This document shows positions 11,133 to 23,286 of a stretch of DNA of 64,000 bases, piece by piece (position 1 is the first letter of the stretch; every line of letters begins with the position of its first letter). Source of the stretch: Solen grandis. Lineage: Eukaryota; Mollusca; Bivalvia; Adapedonta; Solenidae. The notes beneath the pieces are model-generated. The model searched no databases. It was given only the letters and a program-made list of their open reading frames with translations, and was not told the DNA's origin. Position numbers and translations under genes: made by a program. Location of the stretch: NCBI GenBank assembly GCA_021229015.1, contig CM037777.1:68920840-68984839 (forward strand). The letters run 5' to 3'.

Positions 11133-11585
11133 GTTATCAAATAAACTGAGACATTTGTATCACTTTTAAAACATCGCAGTCTTGTAAACATTTTGAATGG
11201 CAAGAGAGTTTCGTTTTTTGTGCTATATCGCAGAACTGTAAATTTTCATCGTGAAAATGTCAGTCTATCATGATAATGAATATGCTATATAAAAATAAAT
11301 GGCTTGTGACGTGCATTATATTCCGATATATGCACGGCTCAAAGATGCCATTTATCATATGACTCGTAAAGGTTTAGCGTAATAAAATAAACCGGAACAT
11401 TTGTATCACTTTTAGAACTTCGCAGTCTAGCAAACGTGTTAGAATGGAAAGAGAGTTTCGTTTTTCGTGCTATATCCCAGAATAATGCACGGTGTTGCGT
11501 TCAGATACTTTGTAATTAATAACTCAGGCCTGCGGCCTTCGTGATTAGTTTACAGCGCATCTGAAATTAAAACCGTGCATTATTC
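11133..11585. repeat. Two direct copies of a ~105-bp unit plus terminal hairpin
   Basis: A block around 11133-11236 (ACATTTGTATCACTTTTA, GAGAGTTTCGTTTTTTGTGC) recurs at about 11377-11480. The second copy runs into an inverted pair GAATAATGCACGGT (11480-11493) / ACCGTGCATTATTC (11572-11585) enclosing GGCCTGCGGCCTTCGTGATT. This looks like a short nonautonomous element inserted in or derived from the duplicated unit. Confidence 0.65.
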
Positions 11586-12517
11586 CTCAATGTCACACTC
11601 AAAAGGAAACACTATTTCCTAATTATCACTACATGCATTACCTTTTGACTGTATTTCATAACTTATTCCTACTTAATTCGCAGTTAAATATGTATCATTA
11701 GAGTCATAATCAAAATCTTAATATATCTGAACCTGATAAACACAGATGATATCTACAAAATATCCCGGAGCCGTTTTTGTACTGTAAATATAAACCCTTA
11801 ATGATATCTGGCATACCTAGCAAACTTTCCATTTTCGTTTTCCAACCACTGCAAATGGGAAATTAGGCTGAAATCATAATATTTCCTACATTAGTAATGT
11901 GTTTTACACAACATGTTTCAGGCCATTCTATGTAAAAAAAACAACAACAAAAAACATTAAGCATATAGTTTTCACCATATTCAGGTTGTATACTATACAT
12001 ATCCCAATATACGAAAAAATATAGGAAGTCGAAACCAACGAGTAACAGACATTAGAAATACAATCTTATTTTTTTTATATAATTATTGTAAGGCAAAGTG
12101 ATAATACCATAAAAGGCATCTTAATATAGTTTAAATGATATCAAACCAAAATTTTAAACAATGGAATTCAAGCTTTGAAAATATGTTTCGTGTAATTTTC
12201 AATAGGCAAGGTTTAACCGGTAGAATGGGAAAAAAAAGACACCAATTTTAATTTAAAAAATACAGTGGTGATTTATACTTACGTATTATCATTTGGCTTT
12301 GTACTGTTCTGATGATCGAATTTAACAATATTTTTCCATGTTTTTAGATAAATTATTATTAAGTATTAGTTCAGTAGTTAAGTAGGAGTTTTACAAACAA
12401 AGTCCCAGTCCAGTGAATGGCACTTCTTCTTTGGGGTGCTCATCAATACCCACATGGCAGACAGTATATTGGCATAAAAAACTTATTTTGATAAAGAAAA
12501 TAACGAGTTCTGCTTAC
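11586..12517. other. Intron, no feature recognised
   Basis: AT-rich. A strong-looking donor GTAAGTATAA on the minus strand near 12285-12292 follows a possible 26-nt microexon, but its length would break the frame between the flanking exons, so it is not called. Confidence 0.35.
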
Positions 12518-12580
12518 TTTCTTTCCCTTTCATTTGCTCCATTGATCTGATGATCACGTTTTTCAATCTCTCTCGCATAT
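12518..12580 (-). CDS. Coiled-coil 63-nt module (exon YAREIEKRD...)
   Basis: Acceptor TTCTTTAAAG, donor GTAAGC, 1 + 60 + 2 nt. It encodes YAREIEKRDHQINGANERER and the first two bases of a Lys codon completed by the next exon. Highly charged; it preserves phase and heptad register. Lies about 540 bp from the preceding module. Confidence 0.75.
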
Positions 12581-13117
12581 CTTTAAAGAAAGTTTTATTA
12601 TTTAAAATAGTAGCAGGACTATATTAAAGCAAAGGTAGCTCACTGATTGACACTTAATACAAAGAAAGGGTAGTTCCGAGATTAGCCTGGCCGGTATAAA
12701 TATGATGTGACTAGGTGTGTTACTATACAACATGTTATTGGGATAATATTGCAATATTTATTTTAAGAATTGATAGTTTTAACTGAATGGCATATTATCG
12801 ATAAACATGATATGTCGATACAAGATAGTCATAATGTTCTGAACAAAATCGTGAACAATGGAGAGGGCAGTAATTGAATTCGCAAACTTTTGTCAGGGTA
12901 TTTTTAATATAAAATATACTTACTCAAGTGTTTGAAAATTCTTAAGTTTGTTACGTGTACGAGTATGTATATATACCTTAACATTGACAATGAAAGTATA
13001 CTAAGTAAATTAAACCGCATAATCATTAATTTCACTTACGATTAAAAATCCATGTTTTAATATCATACATTATTTATTTATCGTACTTTAGTATAATCAT
13101 TTGATTTTAAGTGTTAC

Positions 13118-13180
13118 CTCAAAACAGTTTCTTCCGCAGCATCCCGCTGCTTTACCGTCTTGTCAAACTGTTCCATCATC
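13118..13180 (-). CDS. Coiled-coil 63-nt module (exon MMEQFDKTV...)
   Basis: Acceptor GTTGGTTGTAG, donor GTAACA, 1 + 60 + 2 nt. It encodes MMEQFDKTVKQRDAAEETVL; the last two bases AG plus A of the next exon make Arg. The internal methionines are not a likely start because an upstream exon with an in-frame 5' stop already supplies one. Confidence 0.77.
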
Positions 13181-13722
13181 CTACAACCAACAATTACGAT
13201 AATAGTTGTTATACATTGTGTTTGTATTGTGTGTGTTTGACTGCTTTTACTACGAATACAGATAAATGCAAATCTCACTGAGTTGTAACTTTTTTTCCTT
13301 TCTTCAATACATAATCGTATCAAATATACTGGTTGATTTGTATTCTATGCAATTACAACTGATAATCACAAATTTCAGTGAACCTATCAACTAATATTAG
13401 AGCTTTTGAAATAATCCGCTAAAAGGACCTTCAGCTTAGATAAATGACTGAGTTGATAGCTTTTACTGTACAGTGCAATGCCCTGAAAATAGTTTCACAA
13501 GCGCATTTGTCTGAAATAAAGGTGTTCGGGTTTGCATTATCTCGTACAGATATACACTCCTTGGAGAGGAAGGGATCATTTAACTTTGTAACAGCAGCAT
13601 CGCGAATTGTGGCAATAAACGTCAGAATGAAATGCAATATGGAGTACCCTTGTATATTGTATGGTAAAATATTGTCGTTAATAATCACACAAGAAGCATA
13701 AACAGAATCAAAGCCTTGATTA

Positions 13723-14410
13723 ACTAGAAATGTGTCCAGAGGACACAGATGCCCCCAACTGTCTCATTTTCCAAAACAAAGGCCAATATTCAGGTGCGTA
13801 AGTTATGTCCTGCGTAATATATCCATGAAGTTTAAAATCTGAAGTACAAATACTTTTAGAGATACATGCGACATAAGCATAGAATTCCATATTTTTTCAA
13901 AAACAAAGGCCCATATCTCTGTCAGCGTCAATGAAGGTTTGATAAAAAAATACCCAGGTACACATGTTCATGTCCTGAATAATATATCCATGAAGTTTCA
14001 AGTCTATAGTACAAATACTTTCAGAGTTACGTGCGTCACAAGCATAAAATTTCATATCTTTTTCAAAACCAAAGGCCCATAACTCTGTCAAATTCAACGG
14101 CGGTTTGATAAAAAAAATATCCTGGTGAACAAGTTCATGTCCTGCGTAATATATCCATGAAGTTTAAAATCTGAAGTACAAATACTTTTAGAGTGACGTG
14201 CGTCACAAGCAAAACATTCTATATTTTGAAAAAAAAAAGACAAAGGCCCACAACTCTGTCAAATTCAACGATGTTTCTATGAAATTACCCAGGTACGCAA
14301 GTTCATGCCCTGAATAGTATATCCATTAAGTTTCAAGTCTGTAGTACCAATACTTTCGGAGTTATGCGTGTTACAAAGTTTCGGGACGGACGGATGAATT
14401 TTTTTTTTTG
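13723..14410 (+). repeat. Diverged tandem repeat, ~167-bp unit, starting AACTAGAAATGTGTCC
   Basis: The start carries a hairpin TGTGTCCAGAGGACACA. Four units share CATATCCATGAAGTTTAAA / AGTTTCAAGTCT, ACAAATACTTTCAGAG and AAAGGCCCATAACTCTGTCA, and the run ends with GGGACGGACGGATGAA. Noncoding. Confidence 0.82.
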
Positions 14411-14559
14411 TTGTAAATTTGAAACAAATCCCTGCAGTAAAAGGAGTTGCGGTTACAAGATTCGATACTGCATAAAGAACACAAGACCTGTCACATTCAC
14501 CGTGACGAATGCTTCGACATTAAAACATGGGGAATGTGTATGACAGGTCTATCTTCCCT

Positions 14560-15500
14560 TTTTGACTAATTGTGGCCTTGACTTTTTTAAAGCTACAGAC
14601 GGGGGATCTTGGATGTGCGACATATCTGGATGTCTATTTGTGCCAAGTTATTTCAAAAACGTTATAAGTAAAACAACATTAAGAGTCCGGTCACAGAAAA
14701 AAGTGCCACTTTTCAACCTCTGACCTGAGATTATGACACTGGCATTTGACCCAATGCTGTTACCTTGACCTTTGAGCTACAGACATGGGTCTTACGCACG
14801 GCACATCGTCTTTTCTAGAAGATCATTCGTGCCAAGTTATTTCAAAATCCATCCATGCACGATGGAGATAGAGACCGGACACGACAAAATGTTCCCTTTT
14901 TGACTTAACAACTGACTTGACTATTTGAGTTAACCGTCGCTTCGACAGTATTTCAGTCATATAGCGACGTCCAGCTAATTACAGGTGGAGGAAGACCCCG
15001 AATGCACGGAGGCATTCGGTAGAATCACCGACCTACCGCAAGCCAGCTGGAAGGCTTCCTCACTTAAAAATCCGAATGACCATGCCGGGATTCGAACCTA
15101 CGCGGTGAGGGGCTGAGTGAGTGTCAGCAACATAACCCTCTCGACCACGGAGGCCCCTCCCTTTTTTGACTTTTGACCCCAGATTGTGACCTTGATTTTT
15201 GAGCTACAGACGTGGGTCTTGTGCACGACACAATGCATTCTCTGTAAGAACATTCGTGTGAAGCTATTTTAAAATCCATCCATGCATAATGAGGTTGGAT
15301 TCCGGACACGACTAAATGTTCCCCTTTTTGACCTATGACCCCATAATTTGACTTTTGAAATACGAACCCGGGTCATAATCGCGACACATCTTCTCAATGT
15401 GGTGAACATTTCTTTAAGGTTTCTTCAAAATCTACTCATGCATGTAGGAGTTACAGAGCTGACACAAGTGGGACAGACGAACAGTGCGATGACTATATGC
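14560..15500 (+). repeat. Diverged tandem repeat, ~170-bp unit, interrupted by a SINE
   Basis: Units share GAGCTACAGACATGGGTCTT, TGCCAAGTTATTTCAAAATC, CATCCATGCA and ACATGTTCCCTTTTTGAC variants. The run ends at GGGACAGACGAACAGTG and CTATATGCCTCCC. A family 1 SINE splits one unit at 14907-15157. Confidence 0.8.
14907..15157 (-). mobile_element. SINE family 1 (minus)
   Basis: Reverse complement of the SINE at 3779: the tRNA-like head (GGGGCCTCCGTGG, B box GGTTCGAATCCC) is at the right and the TAAACCGTCGC-type 3' end at the left. Flanking duplications TCCCTTTTTGACTT (14893-14906) and TCCCTTTTTTGACTT (15158-15172) mark the insertion. Confidence 0.9.
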
Positions 15501-16023
15501 CTCCCTTTGGGAACATAAAGAGTGATGAAGGGTCACAACTCTAGAAACAAATGACTGTATGAGCATGAAATGCTACCTTCAATCAAAGTTACATATGACC
15601 ACAAGTGTATATATTTGAACCAAATTCCTCAGGTAAGACTTGTGTTCACGAGGTTCTGCTTTTCTGCTTACATAACTCTATGAGGGAAACAATTACAAAG
15701 GGCCATACTTTTAAGAGGATATTATGAACACCAAAGTCAGCCTTCGCTTATAATTACGTATAAAAGCAAGTATTGTGGGTAAGTTTACTCCAGATCCCAC
15801 CTGTAGCGTAAGAGGAGTTGCGATCACAAAAATCTGCTGACGGACGGAGGCGATTGGACGTATAACATAACATAACATTACCCTTAAACCTTCTTCAATA
15901 GTTTCACGTAGAAATAGTATTATTAAAATGTGTATCTACACAAACTTTGTGCATCTAACGTTGTGACTAGACTTCAAGATTACTTATAAATAATGTCTAG
16001 TCGACTTTGTTCTACAGAAGGAT
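15501..16023 (+). repeat. Further diverged bivalve-type repeat (GAAATGCTACC / GGGCCATAC)
   Basis: Contains GGGTCACAACTCTAGAAACA, AGGGCCATACTTTTAAG and GACGGACGGAGGCGATTGG, the same style of unit and terminus as the neighbouring repeats. Only single diverged units are seen. Confidence 0.55.
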
Positions 16024-16838
16024 GTACAATCCAACTTCGGTGACTCGAACACTGAAAACTGGAACACCATACTTTACTCGAACACATTTAAAGGTCCCAG
16101 CAAAACTGTTCTTTACTCTTTATTGTTCGACCTGGGATGAGTCGAACACTGATGACTGGAACTCTCGAACTTAATTTTCGGCCCCAGTTTTAAAGTGCTA
16201 TTTGTATTTCATACGTATCGGTCGAACCAATTAACACCCTACGTGTCATGTTCGCTGGCGATTGAATTGCAACCTGCTGTGCAACGTGTTTTTCACACAT
16301 TGAGAGATTGGTACTAGCATTTATTAGCTATTCTTATTTTAGTAATTTGCTAAATGTTACTTGTGTCATTTGAGCTGATATTTATGTTATCAGAATGTGC
16401 TATATTTTTGGATAATTCACAGTAGTTTTTTTCCTGCAAAATAAAGAAGTAAAGGGAGTATGCAGAAAATGTTACGACTTGCACGTTGGCCGACGTATGT
16501 GAACATGTACGTGATCGTTGAGGTTTGATAGTTTCATAACTGATTCTGTCAGCTGCTGTTTTATGGATTTATATTTTATTTAAAGAATAAAAGAATGATA
16601 AAGATAAGTTTATTTTATCTAATGATACCTTTAACATTACTTTGCCGATGTTAGAATAAGAAAATGACAAATACGATTATTTACTTTAATCGATCAGTGC
16701 TAAAAGAAGGCTTAATAATAAATAATATTTTTTAATATATGTATGTACATCATTATAACCACGGTTGGGTCGAACCACCGATGACTAGAACTAATTGCTG
16801 TTCCCCCAGCCTGATCGAGTCACCGATATTCGACTGTA
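16024..16838. mobile_element. pogo-like nonautonomous DNA transposon, ~815 bp
   Basis: The ends are inverted copies: TACAATCCAACTTCGGTGAC at the left and, reversed, TACAGTCGAATATCGGTGAC at the right, continuing TCGA(A/T)C, about 20 of 24 matching. TA at both edges fits Tc1/mariner-pogo target duplication. Subterminal repeats of the end motif (TGAGTCGAACACTGATGACTGG) lie inside the left arm. No transposase. Confidence 0.7.
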
Positions 16839-17162
16839 TTTCTGTACAAAACAGACCATGTAATCCATTTATCGTTTCTAAGTTAAAGATAATTTAGCGA
16901 TATTTCAAGGTCTATTAAGTTTTTGAAATAACACACACACACACACAGAATATATAACACGTAACCATAGTACTGAAAGAAATATTCGTAAATGGAACAG
17001 ACAGATATATAGTTATTCAAACTAAAGGTAGACCACGAGTTAACAACATAAAAATGAAAGACATTTGCATGAAAAAATCATGGTATTATATGAAAGTAAT
17101 TTTAATCAATATAATGAATCATAAATCATTAGTCCAGTTATATGTTATAAGAGAATCCGGTA

Positions 17163-17262
17163 NNNNNNNNNNNNNNNNNNNNNNNNNNNNNNNNNNNNNN
17201 NNNNNNNNNNNNNNNNNNNNNNNNNNNNNNNNNNNNNNNNNNNNNNNNNNNNNNNNNNNNNN
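17163..17262. other. Assembly gap (100 N)
   Basis: Exactly 100 N, the conventional size for a gap of unknown length. It lies in the intron where the phase logic suggests a missing exon (between 18327 and 13180). Confidence 1.
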
Positions 17263-17497
17263 TTCTTGCAATAGCATATATTGAAACATTGAATAGTATA
17301 AGTTTATTTAATGCATCATCATATATACATACATGCATACACAATGTTATATAACGAATATTAGCTTAATAATTATGAAAATATTTGAAAGCAAAATTAT
17401 ATCTTTATATCAGCTACCGTTTGTAACTATGTTAAAATGGCATCGCAGTAACATTTCGATCTACGAGCCAAAGACTTATTAAACACAGATTGGCAAC

Positions 17498-18301
17498 TAC
17501 AGTGCACTCTCAGAAAACCGCACTCTCAGAAAACCGGAAAGCTCTAAAATACCGGACGCTGTTTTTGGTTCCGAAATTTTCCTTATATAATCTATATTAC
17601 TTTCCTCTGACAATTCTCTGATTCTGTAAAATCATAATATCGGACGACTTATTGGGTCCCATTAAGCCCATTTATAGATAATTACCCTGAAAATACCGAT
17701 CGGTCAAGGTAGGAAAATCTCGTCGTCTTGAAACCATTATATCGACTAATGGGTAAGGTTTAATTGGTAACAGAAAACTGATCAATACTGATTGCTGGTT
17801 TGTATTATTGTTGAGTGTGTATTGAATTACACGATATTTGGTAAGTATAATTCAGTCGGAAAAATATATAACTACATAATTTCAACTGAATAAGTTCGGT
17901 TTGTTTTAAACATGAAACATTGTTTTTATTCGTGCGTTAGCCTGAACCAAGAGGCACATGTTGATATATTAGAACTTTATCGTTATGAGGTAACCAGCTT
18001 GGTTTTAATATACTGCACGATGTTTGTATACATACTTCTTGAACTTTATTCATATTTATGAAACATTTGAAAAAAAAATGAATAAGTACTAGACTATTAA
18101 ACAAAGATATACTTTTAATTGCTTTTATTATTACTTTCATAACCTATACATACATACATACATAATAGAAAAAAACATAAACGGATAGTAATGATTGATC
18201 ATAGCTTAATACGTAGATCTTATATGGCTAAAATGTCATCTAAGAAAACCGGACAAAAACCGCAGTCCGACTGCCGTCCGGTCTTCTCAGGGTGCACTGT
18301 A
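17498..18301. mobile_element. pogo-like nonautonomous DNA transposon, ~804 bp
   Basis: Left end TACAGTGCACTCTCAGAAAA, right end reversed TACAGTGCACCCTGAGAAGA, both continuing CCGGA-like; TA at each edge. The left end motif CACTCTCAGAAAACCG is tandemly duplicated (17505-17536). The right half contains a second end-like motif AAGAAAACCGGACAAAAACC. No transposase frame. This end pattern (CAGTG...CCGGA) is typical of pogo/Tigger-type elements. Confidence 0.78.
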
Positions 18302-18326
18302 TTTTAAATCTCACAAAAGCACGTAC

Positions 18327-18373
18327 CAAATTGTCCAATTCTCGCAATGTCACGTTTTCAAATATCTCCTTTT
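18327..18373 (-). CDS. Candidate exon KEIFENVTLRELDNL (phase does not close)
   Basis: Acceptor AAACCTTCAATAG, good donor GTACGT, 47 nt, only one frame open: two bases, then KEIFENVTLRELDNL, ending in phase 0. The residues suit a coiled coil. Its entry phase matches the 38-nt candidate at 19846 but its exit phase does not match the exon at 13118, so a further exon would be needed, perhaps in the gap. Alternatively it is a skipped or dead exon. Confidence 0.4.
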
Positions 18374-18399
18374 CTATTGAAGGTTTGTGAGAGGAAAGT

Positions 18400-19845
18400 G
18401 CATCGTTCGATAGGACATTACGTTACCATCAAATTGATATCTTATTTATTAAAATGAGTTAAGTAATATTAAAGTTATATGTAAAATAGAAAAAGTACCT
18501 GCTGAAGAATTATTTAATGTTCATTATGTTTCTGCTACACTGACTGAATTCAAATCACTATTTAAAAGAAAATTGGAAATAAATCAAACTGAAAATAATT
18601 CTATGTATGAAAGAAATGATAATTTCATGATAAATAAATAAATGGTTAAATTTGCCTCTGTGATTTTTCAACACTTTTATGAAAGTTTGCAAAAGTAAGT
18701 TATCTGCTGTGTGCATACACAATACTTTGCACTGGCTTTTACATGAGCTCCCCATCTCTGTTTAAAAAAGCTTTGTACGAGTGAACATTAAGTCATGCAC
18801 TGAATTCGATGATACACATACAGAACCGTATAATATATTGGAAGATGATAATGCGCATGGCGGATTCGTAAGACTTTCAGACGTAACTTGACAACCATAT
18901 CAATTCTGATACAAGAAGACCGTTCAGCCACAATGCAGTCAACTACCAATACACTTTAACGGCCGTACGCCAGACTATAATACTAACAATTTCTTTAATC
19001 TTTGATGCTCTGACGTCGATGACATCAAGACGCAATTTTATTGCGTGAGCCGTTTACGTCATGATTGCCTACTGCTCCAAACACAGTACATGGACTCCAT
19101 AGCTATTTCACATACTGATTAAATGAAAGATGTAATTTGCAGTGATATTTTTTTCATTTATGTCTTTTGCATTATAAGAATGTTATTAGCGTAATCTACA
19201 TATTTTGTTTTTATCAACCCTCGCACGAGGTATTTAATTAAATGTTACAAAAAGCACATGTCCGTTTAAGTCTTAAAATCTTATTTGGTCTGTGCCGTCT
19301 TTCTGTTTCAATATTAAATCTATTTTAGGATGTTCGTATTGTAGGTAATAGACTTGTGTCTATAAAATTGAGATCTGTATAGAATATAAGTACTTGCTCT
19401 ACATGAATTACCTAGTTCAGATTGCCAGTTTTGAAGAAAAAAAAGAGGTTTGAAAAAAATTGATATATTAAAAAAAAAAATTCATCATTAAGTGGTAATT
19501 TGTTTTATTTGGATATATTTCCATATTTTTAAGCATAATAGCATAAAGAATCTTAATATATATTTATTTTTATTCATTTCATTTACCATTTACTAATACT
19601 GAAAAATGTTTAAAAAACAAATTGTATTTACATCTATTTCTTCAAGCTCTCCATATATATATAATTGTTTTGAGTTTGCCCTTTTAAATCTAGAATTTGT
19701 TTGCAAACACTTAAGTGTATTTTCTCAATTTTCTTAGTATTAGAAACATCCCATACTGTGAGGAATAAGTTTAAAATGTTAACTAATTTCTTAATTAAAA
19801 AAAAAACTTAAAGAGTACGATTAACTTTTCGATCAATATACTTAC
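18400..19845. other. Intron, AT-rich, no firm feature
   Basis: A plus-strand frame near 18490-18640 (EFKSLFKRKLE...) vaguely resembles the end of a retroelement polyprotein but is too weak to call. A CRE-like TGACGTCGATGACATCA stands near 19011-19027. Confidence 0.35.
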
Positions 19846-19883
19846 TTATATCTTCTTTCTTATGTAGTTGTATTATCATCCGG
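19846..19883 (-). CDS. Candidate microexon RMIIQLHKKEDI
   Basis: Acceptor GGTTAATGCCAG (weak tract), strong donor GTAAGTATA, 38 nt. Its first base completes the Ser/Arg codon left by the exon at 21631, it then encodes RMIIQLHKKEDI and leaves one base, exactly what the candidate at 18327 needs. The pair is internally consistent but optional: the core gene closes without it. Confidence 0.35.
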
Positions 19884-21630
19884 CTGGCATTAACCGATAT
19901 TTAAAAAAATGTTAAAAAGTGTGTATATGTAATTTAACATGTAGTCAGTTCAATATTTAAAAAAATCGTTTAATAGAGAATCTAGACCGACTTTTCTCCC
20001 AACATTAACTTCTTTGTCTGCTTGTTTAATTTCCTGAATTCTTTTTTTCCATGATCAGTTTCATCAATGTACATGCAATGATCAATAATTATTCATCAGC
20101 ACATAAGTGATGCCACTTTTATCTTCAGATTTCGCATATTTAACAAGGCGAGAAAGCGCCACCCAACAAAACAGAGATTCAGTTTTATCAAAAATAAATA
20201 AATAAATAAATAAATAAATAACGAGAAATACGTCAAATGACTTGAAACCAGGTTTGCATCTGTCGACCGGACAACCATTAGTTTTCAACCCTGCCATAAA
20301 TGTTGATAATAACCTCCTCAATTACTGAATTTCGTGCTAAAAATCAGTCAATTTTGCAAACATATCACGCATATTCTGATGACCCCATTGACCTGAAAAT
20401 CAATCTTAAGCTTCCACCTCCCATCAGGTATCTACATACTCTATTATCATATCTGAATCTTTAGTATTTTACTCGAAAACGAAACGAATTCTAACTGGCC
20501 CGCCCACCCAACGAAACACCCCACACGGTTTTTGGAATGAATCACATAGACGTCTACAGATAAGTTTTCATATAACAATAAGACCATAGCTGACCTAGAT
20601 CACTCATCTGATTAACATCAGCCTCAACGAAAAGGTCTAAGTCATTTGACTTTACATGTACCCGGTTCAAGATTTAAGTGAATGACTTTCGTCATATGAA
20701 TAATCACGTATTTATTATGACCAGCACCAGCTCCAGATTTTTTTTCATGAGCTTTAATGTGATTATTAAAGCCAAATGACAATAAATTAAGATAAACAGA
20801 ACCAGAGAAGAATATTTTATTAGAAGACCAGTCGGCTCTCTGGTAGACTCATTACCAAATTTACCACAGCAATGGCCATTAGGTAAACATTTGTTTCTGA
20901 GAAGAACAATTATGGAACATACTAACAGATTAAATAAGGAAACTAGCCGACACCATGGGAGTCCCATTTTTCAAAATATCAACTTTGTTAGCAGATATGA
21001 TAAGGAACGGAACCATGAGAGAAATATTTGTGCTAAACAGAATTTAATCCTGGTTATTGCTTTCAGAGAGAGGGAGAGAGACAAGGGGGGGGGGGGGGGG
21101 GCGGGGCAGAGATGGATTATTGTAACTATTCAAAATAGATTATAAAACCTCACTGGGTGACTAACATTTCAAGGACTATTTTATATATAATGGCAAGAAA
21201 TAGAATAATTGAAATACAAAAAAATGAACATAGTTTTTCAACATTGAAGCTTAATTAAAAATACCCCTTTGTTTACATTAAATTAACGTATTTCTTGAAG
21301 TTTTCTTTTGCTCCATCGAGTTCCTTTGCAACACAGTAAAACATTGTCAGATATAAGGAGAGCACATCAGGTAGTTTTTTTTCTTACAAAGATAATTAAG
21401 TTTTAAATATTCTGGTCATTGATGTTTTATTTACTGTTGATGCTTTTGTAAACGTCTTTGATATGATTATACATTATTTGTATATTTTGATACCCCATTC
21501 TGAGGTGATATTTACATATGATAATTAAGCAAACTTATATTGCGTATTGCTGTTTTCATATACATCACAGGAAAATCGGATAAATTGTAAAAAAATATGT
21601 CTGTTGAGAAGTAATAACCGTTAAGATTAC
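19884..21630. other. Intron with simple repeats, no gene recognised
   Basis: Holds (AAAT)n at about 20190-20221 and a purine tract with a G run (GAGAGAGGGAGAGAGAC then about 17 G) at 21066-21105. A minus frame ending EL DGAKENFKKYVNLM near 21283-21365 is coil-like but lacks a good donor and the right phase. Confidence 0.4.
20190..20221. repeat. (AAAT)n microsatellite
   Basis: Eight AAAT units in a row. Confidence 0.95.
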
Positions 21631-21693
21631 CTTATAATTTTTTGCTCTGCCTCCTCTTTCTGTTGTGACATCTCTTCTAGAGCTTCGTTTTTT
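21631..21693 (-). CDS. Coiled-coil 63-nt module (exon KNEALEEMS...)
   Basis: Acceptor ATCGATTTTAG, donor GTAATC, 1 + 60 + 2 nt. It encodes KNEALEEMSQQKEEAEQKII and two bases of Arg. Classic heptad pattern with E/K/Q at exposed positions. Its terminal QKNEAEQ-like text resembles the module at 38472 (RQKNEAEQNFK), suggesting the modules arose by duplication. Confidence 0.8.
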
Positions 21694-21699
21694 CTAAAA

Positions 21700-23157
21700 T
21701 CGATTGATGTTTAATAACTGATAAAAATATCATATGTATAAAATAAATCCATCTTTTGATTGCTAATTGTGGCGACATATGGGTTCTTAGGGCTTTATAC
21801 TGATTATTTGTACATATCATTGTGATTCGTGTATACGACTCACATAAACGAAATGTAAAACAGCCAGTATAACCTGTCTTCAATTGGTGTGTTATAATGT
21901 CATATGGATGTACAGGATTCTAGATGACTCGCACGGGTAGCATAAACAAAATAAAGCTTTATAAGTCAGTGATAAAATCTGGCCTCGTTATCTCTAACAT
22001 CCAGATTCAGAATATATCGAACCCAATACTGAAAAACATATGTTTAACAATTAGACATATGTTTATGAATTTAGCAATGGTTATATAAAATACAAGTAAA
22101 ACAATTCTATGACACATTCACTACGATTGCAATGGATATGTTAAATTTTCTTTAAGGCATTAAAAAAATAGTTGGCATGTTTGTAAAAAAGTAAAACTAT
22201 GTCTGCTATGCAAGATTCCTTAAAGTATTGCTGTAGCACTAAATCAGTTCTTTTTATATGTTCAAATACCGGACATGTATAATTGAAGCATTCACATGGT
22301 TCAAATTTCATTGACTTGTATAAAGCATTGTCGAACGCACTTGCAGGTGTCAAAGTATACATGATCTAATGTATGAATTTAACTAGAAGTCACGGGGAGA
22401 GGGGTAAGCATGTGGTGAAACCTGAATGCATTTTTCTTTCCAGTAGTCTTGCGCTACAACAGAGCGATGGGCTGAGTACGACACAGAAAGCTTGGACCCA
22501 ATGTCCATATTCTCATACTTATCCATAAATTGCTCTGTCAAAGTCGCTCAATATACATGTGCAATATTACCAAAATGCTTAGAACTGAATTAATAAATAT
22601 CTGCACAATAACTTTTACCAGAGTCGCCACTACGAGCCTGACACTTCTGCTCCTCTGAATAATTACGGATCGACAATTTTTTACCTATCCACGTGTTGTT
22701 TTCTATACTTTCGGGATCAAAAGTATAAAATTATGTTAACCGTGACGACATCTCTGAATCGTCGGTTCATGCAGAGTGAGTTATTCTTTATTTCTCTCAG
22801 ATGACACCTAACTCGCAATGCACACTCTGTCATATCTCTTAAATAGCACATGTTGCAATTTGCATTAATGTAGAATGTAAGGTATCCTTTTCCGTAAATA
22901 CTGATTAAGATGATTATTATGGTCAACATCTTTGACTTTATTTAAACCTTTTGCAAAACCTGAAACACTTCTAGCAACAATGTGATATGGAGGTACATTA
23001 CAGGCTAAAATTCGCTTTAATATCTTATCCGCAAACACCAAGCAATCCGAATGTCTTGCAATACACCTTCTTCTCCTCTTGTTTTTTTTTCGAGGCTCAT
23101 ACCTTTCAATTACTAAAACTTCCCAGAACATATCTGATATCTTTTTTGCAACAACAT

Positions 23158-23158
<1 letters not shown>
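21700..23158. other. Intron, no feature recognised
   Basis: AT-rich single-copy-looking DNA. A possible 36-nt exon near 22625-22660 has splice-like edges but a stop in the required phase. Confidence 0.35.
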
Positions 23159-23212
<54 letters not shown>

Positions 23213-23236
23213 TGTATATATATATATATATATATA
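23159..23236. repeat. (TA)n microsatellite, interrupted once
   Basis: About 25 TA units, CATTG at 23210-23214, then about 11 more. It lies 50 bp inside the intron next to the exon at 23287, so length changes could affect splicing. Confidence 0.96.
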
Positions 23237-23286
23237 CCAAAAACATAAAAGAACATAATACAACTTAACCAGTTGTGAACTCTTAC

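Noticed and set aside
12285..12318. 26-nt microexon with donor GTAAGTATAA on the minus strand
   Set aside because: Its length would break the frame between exons 12518 and 8400, and no partner exon was found.
21283..21365. Coil-like minus frame ELDGAKENFKKY
   Set aside because: The acceptor is acceptable but the donor GTTAAT is weak and the coil-like frame is not the one the gene needs.
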